From positions 1,054,001-1,118,000 of the forward strand of contig JABWDB010000038.1 in the NCBI GenBank assembly GCA_019614645.1: a stretch of 64,000 nucleotides of DNA, in the 5' to 3' direction. The translations under genes and the position numbers were made by a program. Positions 57,784 to 64,000 of the stretch are shown here, piece by piece. Under the pieces are notes generated by a model. The model had not been told where the DNA came from. It was given only the letters and a program-made list of their open reading frames with translations, and did not search any database. The DNA is from Stratiolaelaps scimitus. Its lineage: Eukaryota; Arthropoda; Arachnida; Mesostigmata; Laelapidae. The number at the start of each line of letters is the position of its first letter. Within the stretch, counting starts at the first letter, position 1.

Positions 57784-60575
57784 AGGTATGTAGGTTTGTT
57801 GGAGAAAGTTCAGATTGACCTACCGGGAGAGGAGTTGGGCACGTCTATAGACAAAACATGGCTTAATACCTCTAGTGGACATACTACAAATTAGGTTGAC
57901 TTTGGATGTTTTTGGTACGAAATAGCTCTTTATTGAATTATAACAAAGTATACATACTTCATTATGAATGATTTTCTTCATTTAGGAAGAAATCCTTGTA
58001 TTTCAACCTGAGATGCCTACTACCTTTGGGGAGTCACAATTATCCTCTACATTCTCTATACACATCCTCAAAGAAATTAGCATTTGAAGGTTACAAGGTC
58101 ACCTCACTGGGGGCACTTACCGAAGTGGATATGCTAGATATTGACCCACATTTCCACAACGCTCAAGCATTAATTAGCATTAGGTTGGAGACTATTGTAA
58201 CACAGCAGTCCACTCGGGACCTACCTCACCTCGCGGGTATCACGCAATGCATAAGTATTACCAAGCCGCTTGCGAAAGAAGCAAACTCCACGAGGGGGGA
58301 CGCTAATTACATCTGATGTAACCTTGCGGCAGCCAATGTAGCTGCCAACCTGCTGCATTGCTAAAATCCGATTGTGCTCAATTGGCTGTGTTAACTAATT
58401 TCGTATGTAAATATACTCGACTTGAGTGATATCCAAGCAATTCAGGCACAAGTAATTCTCTTGTATTATCTGATTACGTCGATGTCTGCTAACTAAACAA
58501 ACTGTGGGTTTCTATATTTTTCATTTCAGGCTACGCTACGATTCGAATATGATACAGATATCAGAATATATCTATAGACATGAAAATTTATGAGAATATG
58601 TGAAAAAAAAAAATGTTTGAAAATATGTGTAAGCAATTGACTAAGAAAACTTGATTTGAGAAAGGAAAATTCATTCAGTACTATTTACAAACACTTGAAT
58701 TATATTTATTCATATATTTCATATTAGGCTACTATTAATCGCGTCTTCGAGGTCTCCAGAGAGGATAGCATTGCTTGCTCTAATTTTGAACCTCTTGCCC
58801 AGGCCCCCTTCGTTAAATAGCGACCTCGGCAAATCCGGTGAGAGTCTCGAACTTCATTCTCCTTTCTACACAAAGTATCGCCCCCAGCGAAGCTCTTAAC
58901 TTTTGATAAGAGAAGCAGATTCGAGTTGGCACATTCGCTTTACAGTGACTCCATTGTCACATCCTTAATTCGGTTGACCCTCTACACCGTTCTGCTAAAC
59001 AGTTTAGAATAGGACTAATAATGCACAGGCCCTAAGGAATGTCCCGCTAGTCTGGTCTCTCAATGGTTTCTCATTCCAATAAGCCTAAAGATGACTGAGT
59101 TTCTTGCCGGAGATGAAATAAAAAATCTGACCCATGTGCTCGAATCTTCTCATAACATCGTATTGAAATCGCGGGGCATGAGTTGAAATTTAAAATACTA
59201 TCGATAGTGTCAATAGGGTTTGACGTCGTTGCTACGAATCTTAACTGGATTCAATGGGATACCACCCATAACCTTGATATCTAACTTGTTGCTTTCTTAT
59301 AACTTTGATTTTTTTCGTTAAATAAGGCTTAGTCCTGAAGATGTAATTTGAAAGTATCATTTTTGTTTGTCATATCAAGACTAAGGCAATCGTCTCTTTG
59401 CTTATGCTTAGAGAAACATAATCCCGTACGATTCTCTGACGGGATATATAATTTTCATCACTAATTGTCGTAGAATATAACACTTAATATTGATGATCAT
59501 GTCTTGAAATGCATTCATAGTCAGGGTTGTTATTAATACCTAGCGCACGCCACCCAAAAATGGTTATCAAGCCGTTGAGGCGTACGTCTCTTCGCCAGAA
59601 AGGCTCACACCCACAACTTTCGATGCATAGAGGAAAGCATCCGTGTCGCGACAGTTGTTGAATTTTGAATATACTTTCAGGCATGATTGTCATTTTCTCT
59701 CCCTTTCTCTCGTCTCTCATTCTGTCTGTTTATCTGTTCAGCGAACTTTACTGTTGACACAAATTGCTTGCTGTTGCTGCCCTTCGCCTATTTTGCTCAT
59801 CGTGAATCATCCACCGCCACTGCTATGCCTGCCGCTTTTCTATTATTCTCGCCGCCTTCTAAGCGTGCCACAATGATGTCCTTAATGTTAGCATATATCC
59901 CGACTACAGCACATGCTCCAGTCATCCATCCTTCTTCCTTGAGCTTTCAGGACTACCATGTCGACCTAGGCTATAACGGCAGCAGCGGGTTTTATTAAAG
60001 TGTGCCCCACTTGAGTCTCCTCCTTAGGGGCAAAGTCGCTTCAAGCCTTTCGACTGAACATTGGCCTAACCACTTTGAGGTAGGAAGTGTTAGCCGTGCT
60101 TATAACGAAATTTCAAAATGCCCAGCAGATACGTAATGGCATGACCGACAAAACGCTGCGGTGATGATCAGCTGAGAAATGAAATATTAATAGCATTATA
60201 TTGTGGTCGATTTTCATATTTCACTGAAGAATACGATTGCAACCTTTTAACATGTACCGTTGGTTGCGTCTAAGGATTCTATCGTGGACCTGCTCAGTGG
60301 CATTGGCGCGATATTCAAATTTTGCTGCCTAGACTGCTGCCTCCACCTCTTGTCAGAATGCAGACCCCATCTCCGTGAGCGGCGAGCGCTAAAATGGGGG
60401 TTTCACCGGGGTGTTTCGTACAACGGCAAAGCTGGTGAGTTGAGGAGTTGAGTTGAGTGGCGGGAGGTTCCTGGGAGGTTGAATTTTCAACTCCACCCGT
60501 CGCCTGCATCGCACTGAAAGGTTGTCGCCCAGTGCTTCTAAACGTTAACGACTTTACGACCTTCCGAAGACGACA

Positions 60576-60770
60576 ATGTCGACGACTCGTGCCCAATTCC
60601 CCTCAAACCCATCGAGTCGCTACGAAACATCGCCGCCTAACGCGCCTCCACCGCCCTTCTCGCGCTTTCTATTTTTATGTGAATTTATCGCCGTGCTACT
60701 GCTGCTGGGTATGGAATACGGTGGCCGGCAGAAGCCGGTACGAGCTGTCACTACGACTATGAAGTTCTAG
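60576..60770 (+). CDS. Small ORF with one membrane-like segment (unrecognised)
   Basis: ATG at 60576 in good context (GACAATGTCG) opens 64 codons: a Ser/Pro-rich N-terminus (YETSPPNAPPPPFS), a hydrophobic run FLFLCEFIAVLLLLGM (about residues 31-46), then a basic tail and a stop at 60768. It could be a small membrane protein or, if the donor-like GG|GTATGG after the hydrophobic run is used, a signal-anchor first exon. The flanking region 60300-60560 is GC-richer, as seen at 5' ends here. From 57900 to 60300 and from 60780 to 61180 I see nothing supported. Confidence 0.3.
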   Translation: MSTTRAQFPSNPSSRYETSPPNAPPPPFSRFLFLCEFIAVLLLLGMEYGGRQKPVRAVTTTMKF

Positions 60771-61185
60771 AATTAGCTGTTAGGTTTCTATGGCGAGTTT
60801 CGATGTTTGGCGATTATAGACGCAGGAAACGCTCATCATCATTTTAAGGGTCATATCCACCTATAATGCGATTAACTCGTATTATGGATTTCGATCTGCA
60901 AACTCTCCAGTTTTACCACCTTATGATCGTGTGTGAGAATAACGATTTGGAAAGATTTCGAGGCTGAATAGCCGTGAGACAGGTATTGTTAATTGGTTAC
61001 AAAAAATTGTTTTTTTTGCGAGAATATTCAAGCATGCATCAGTTTAAGCAGCGCCTTCTTTAACTGTCAGTCTGTTTTTTTTTTCCTAAATCCAAATGTA
61101 TTTTTTCTCAATTGTAGATTCATCATAATACGTAACTGTTAAGCACCTCATTTCCCCTCTGTATATATATATATATAGATATATA

Positions 61186-61412
61186 CAGTGGTGTAAATAA
61201 ACATAGGCCCCCTATATTTCAACAAATCGTTACAAAGAATACACATTTGAGGCATTTATTCTGTGTCAGATTAATGTACGTGTCAAATAACATACATACC
61301 ACAAAGAACAGCGCATATGACATCGCATGCAGCCTGCTACAACAAAATGTGTCATATTTCGGTGGTGAAAAATGATAGTACTCCCTCAGTCATCGAGTGT
61401 TTTCGCTGAATT
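61186..61412. repeat. Left TIR of the Tc1/Tc3-like element
   Basis: Inverted copy of 62527-62757, with small differences such as CATAGGCCCCCTATA against CATAGGCCACCCCCTATA. Confidence 0.9.
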
Positions 61413-61439
61413 AGTTCTTGTTTTCTTGTGCTAATCAGT

Positions 61440-62500
61440 ACCGTGTGGCCTCACCCTTGCTAATTATAACGTCGAAGACTCGGTTTGGCATACTATCAAC
61501 GAAATTGAGCAGGATCCGGTTGCTAACATCTCCCCAGGCCTCCAACAACGCCTTTTTTAGTGTTTCCACGGATGTATACTGTCGATTCGACGCGTATACT
61601 CTTCGGATAAGAATGCCCTAGAGGTTCTCCATCGGGTTGAGCTAAGAAGAACATGCTGGCCACTCTAGGGTATCAAAGTCATGCCGTCTTAACCGCGCAT
61701 GTGTACTAGCCCTGACGTGAATTGAAGCGTTATCTTGTTAGAAAACAATTGGAAGTAGGTGAAATCTGCTACTAAATGGTAGTAGGTTGTTGGTCAACAT
61801 CTGCTGATAGTCCTCGCTATTCATTTGAGATGAGATGAAAGTGAATCCAAGTTTGCAAAGCTCCCCAACCCATAAAGCACTTTCCGCCGAACATGTGTTT
61901 CGAGAAGTACCGCGACTCTCTACGTACATCATGCCAGTAACCGTTAAATCCATCTAGCCCATCCAAATTTAACTTCTTCTCGTCACTGGAGACGATTTGA
62001 AACAACATAGTACCTTTTAGATAGATTTACACCTTCAGGACACTTCTTAAAAAAATGTTGCCCCAATATTCATCAATGTCCATTATATCCATAATGTTGC
62101 GGGCGAAGTTTAGTTGGGCAATCATATGGAGTTGTTGAAGACGAGATCTTGTTCTCATTTGCGCCCGTATGATATGCGGATAACGCTTAATTGCATTTAA
62201 AACTGTTGATCTATGAACCTGAAGGGTTAACCCTTGCCTGATTGCTTCACAACTTATGGTCGAATTCGAGGCCAATCGACGGATATGCATGACAGTTCGC
62301 TGCCTGTTCTTTGGTGGACGTCCGTTAGACTTATTAGTACCATACGTCTATGGACTGCGTCAATAATTTTGCACTACGTGACCATTTTTGCCAGTTTCTC
62401 TGGCAATTGCAGTCTGGGTCTTTCCTGCTCTGTGTAAAGCGGTAATAACTGCTTTCTCTGCATCAGTAAGGCTCGAAGCGCGTCCCGTGACTACAGTACT
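61440..62500 (-). pseudogene. Tc1/Tc3-like transposase (DD34E), inactivated
   Basis: On the minus strand: the N-terminal paired-like DNA-binding region RASSLTDAEKAVITALHRAG (from about 62480); IRRLASNSTISCEAIRQGL; first catalytic Asp in SSDEKKLNLDGLDG (about 61985); second in QDNASIHVRAS (about 61730); third catalytic Glu in LNPMENL after exactly 34 residues (about 61625). The C-terminus, VYASNRQYTSVETLKKALLE and so on, ends KGEATRY near 61440. Several in-frame stops and frameshifts prevent function, and no clear start codon remains. It would bind TIRs and cut and paste at TA if intact. Confidence 0.85.
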
Positions 62501-62526
62501 GCTTGAATGCTCAACACAAACTGGAT

Positions 62527-62757
62527 TAATTCAGCGAAAACACTCGATAACTGAGGGTGTACTATCATTTTTCACCACCGAAATATGACACATTTTGTTG
62601 TAGAAGGCTGCATGCGATGTCATATGCGCTGTTCTTTGTGGTATGTATGTTATTTGACACCTACATTAATCTGACACAGAATAAATGCCTCAAATGTGTA
62701 TTCTTTGTAACGATTTGTTGAAATATAGGGGGTGGCCTATGTTTATTCACACCACTG
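62527..62757. repeat. Right TIR of the Tc1/Tc3-like element
   Basis: Reverse complement of the left TIR, ending CACCACTG before TA. Confidence 0.9.
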
Positions 62758-63095
62758 TATATATATATTGACTCACTTTAGATAATTCGGACAATATGTA
62801 ACTGATAAACATTTACTGAAACATACAATAATTAGGAATTATTTCTAGAAATTGGGGAGGGGGGATTAGTAGGGACCGAGGCTGAGGCCGATATTGTCCC
62901 GAGGCAGGCGATGGCATTGCCTCTCGCATTGTAACCGATTGTATATGACAATGTCATTGTTAGAGCTCTATTTTGGCTAAAGACAGGTCTTCGAATTCGT
63001 CTTCCAAAGTATTCAATTAGCTGTACTAAATGAAACAGCAAAAGAATTCAAAATACAAAATCATAGTAAAATAGTTCATATGGACAAATGCAACC

Positions 63096-63170
63096 GGGCG
63101 ACTGTACCGGAATCGATTCGTACCCGAGCGTTGATCGTCTAAAGTCAAGTTGGCACAACGCCCTAATGGA
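63096..63170 (-). repeat. tRNA-like SINE module
   Basis: The minus strand reads TAGGGCGTTGTGCCAACTT (A-box region, 63165-63147) and GGTACGAATCGATTCC (B-box region, 63124-63109), with a plausible anticodon-arm stretch between. It lacks a clean acceptor stem. From 63180 to the end no gene is supported. Confidence 0.45.
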
Positions 63171-64000
63171 TCACACTATAAATAATGGGCCTCTTTGCTA
63201 AACTTACCAGGGCCACCATGAAAGTCAAACTTTATACAAGTAGCGTTATACTTTCAATTGGACTATTAACCTTCGTTTATTTATGCAACAAATTCAGAAA
63301 GGATATAGAAGACTAAGGAAATGGGGAGATTTTATGCCTGCAGACATTGAGGGCGTACACGTTTCGTTTCAGTATTCCGTTACAAATATCGAAATCAACC
63401 GAGAACGAGAAAAATGCCACAGACGTCGAGGCGATGTCGAAAAGTTAACAAGACGACACCAAACTTGTCCTTGAACAAATTTGCGCCGGCTCATTGCCTG
63501 CCTCTTGGGTAACAGCCCATGGGGAAAGATGAAAAAGGCTATTTGGGTCGTGCCTGTTATTCCTCGAATTTCAACAGCACCAACTTGATGGACCGTATGG
63601 CCCTTGCGAGGTTGTTTCACGAGTGCAAGAGTTTTCTCCTCGTTTTCCGGCGGATGAATTTGTGCAAGCAAAAATCGAATCTTGAATAGATTGAATCAAC
63701 CCCCTAATACCGCCACTCGTCTCGTTTAGTAACAACAACTTGAAATATGCATGCGTTTCGGATAAACGCTTTATTTCAGAGAATCGTTCTTGCAAGTGTA
63801 CTCAGCGCATATGAAAATATTTGTTGAGGATTTTTTTCTAAATACCATGTATGAAGGCTATTTGAAATACTGAATATTTACGCGGTTGAATTGCTAATTA
63901 TTTCACGTCTCCCATACGCCTAATGCCTAAGTCAAATAATCTGTGCTCGCATTTTATTAGCACCTAGCATTACAATTCCTTCGAGAGTGCTGGCCTCTGC

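Larger units (their letters stand above)
61186..62757 (-). mobile_element. Tc1/Tc3-like DNA transposon, full length, long TIRs
   Basis: 1572 bp between TA dinucleotides. Both ends start CAGTGGTGT(A/G)AATAAAC and continue as inverted repeats of about 227-231 bp (61186-61412 and 62527-62757), much longer than the short TIRs of most Tc1 elements. It lies within a TA microsatellite that continues on both sides (61162-61185 and 62758-62769), as expected for TA target preference. A decayed DD34E transposase is encoded on the minus strand. A left-end fragment of the same family is at 5953. Confidence 0.93.

Noticed and set aside
59643..59998. Leu/Ser/Cys-rich ORFs on the plus strand
   Set aside because: They translate a pyrimidine-rich tract; hydrophobicity follows from composition.

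Overview
The window is eukaryotic nuclear DNA, most likely from an arthropod, with mites or ticks the best guess. The evidence for this is dense TA, GA, CT, ATT and CTG microsatellites, splice-site-bounded coding pieces separated by short introns, many decayed mariner, Tc1/Tc3 and R1-like elements, a BEL/Pao pol remnant and a CR1-type LINE. No operons, bacterial signals, rRNA or CRISPR array is seen. Species cannot be told from sequence alone.

Most recognisable content is transposable. Left to right: a tRNA-derived SINE with inverted ends (about 1.7-2.0 kb); two tandem copies of a decayed R1-clade-like retrotransposon (5.0-10.8 kb) with a Tc1/Tc3-like fragment between them; a decayed LINE on the minus strand (11.4-12.7 kb); an internally deleted mariner (12.9-13.7 kb) and a Tc3-like fragment (13.85-14.2 kb); a LINE 3' end (17.3-17.5 kb); a large TA-rich palindrome (20.3-20.5 kb); an essentially intact CR1-like LINE with both ORFs on the minus strand (23.8-28.1 kb); a BEL/Pao pol remnant (30.1-32.1 kb); a second mariner (32.5-32.9 kb); further LINE pieces at 36.2, 45.6-47.2 and 49.9 kb; and a full-length Tc1/Tc3-like element with TIRs of about 230 bp (61.2-62.8 kb). 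A repeat tail of 50-75 bp recurs at 0.7, 1.7, 2.0, 15.1, 39.3 and 53.2 kb, and several tRNA-like (A-box/B-box) modules are scattered through the window.

Host-gene evidence is thin. The best case is a set of phase-compatible, splice-bounded exons at 50.15-52.40 kb (+) encoding a cysteine-containing domain followed by two membrane segments; I do not recognise the family. Weaker candidate exons lie at 20.85 kb (+), 35.0-35.6 kb (+), 42.3-42.5 kb (-), 39.7-40.0 kb (-), 48.6 kb (+), 54.7 kb (+) and 60.6 kb (+). All exon calls rest on reading frame and splice consensus read by eye.

The most interesting mechanistic signal is in the CR1-like LINE. ORF2 has no in-frame ATG near its start. Its open frame overlaps the end of ORF1 by about 150 nt in the -1 register, and three correctly phased slippery heptamers lie in the overlap, so ORF2 may be made by programmed frameshifting.
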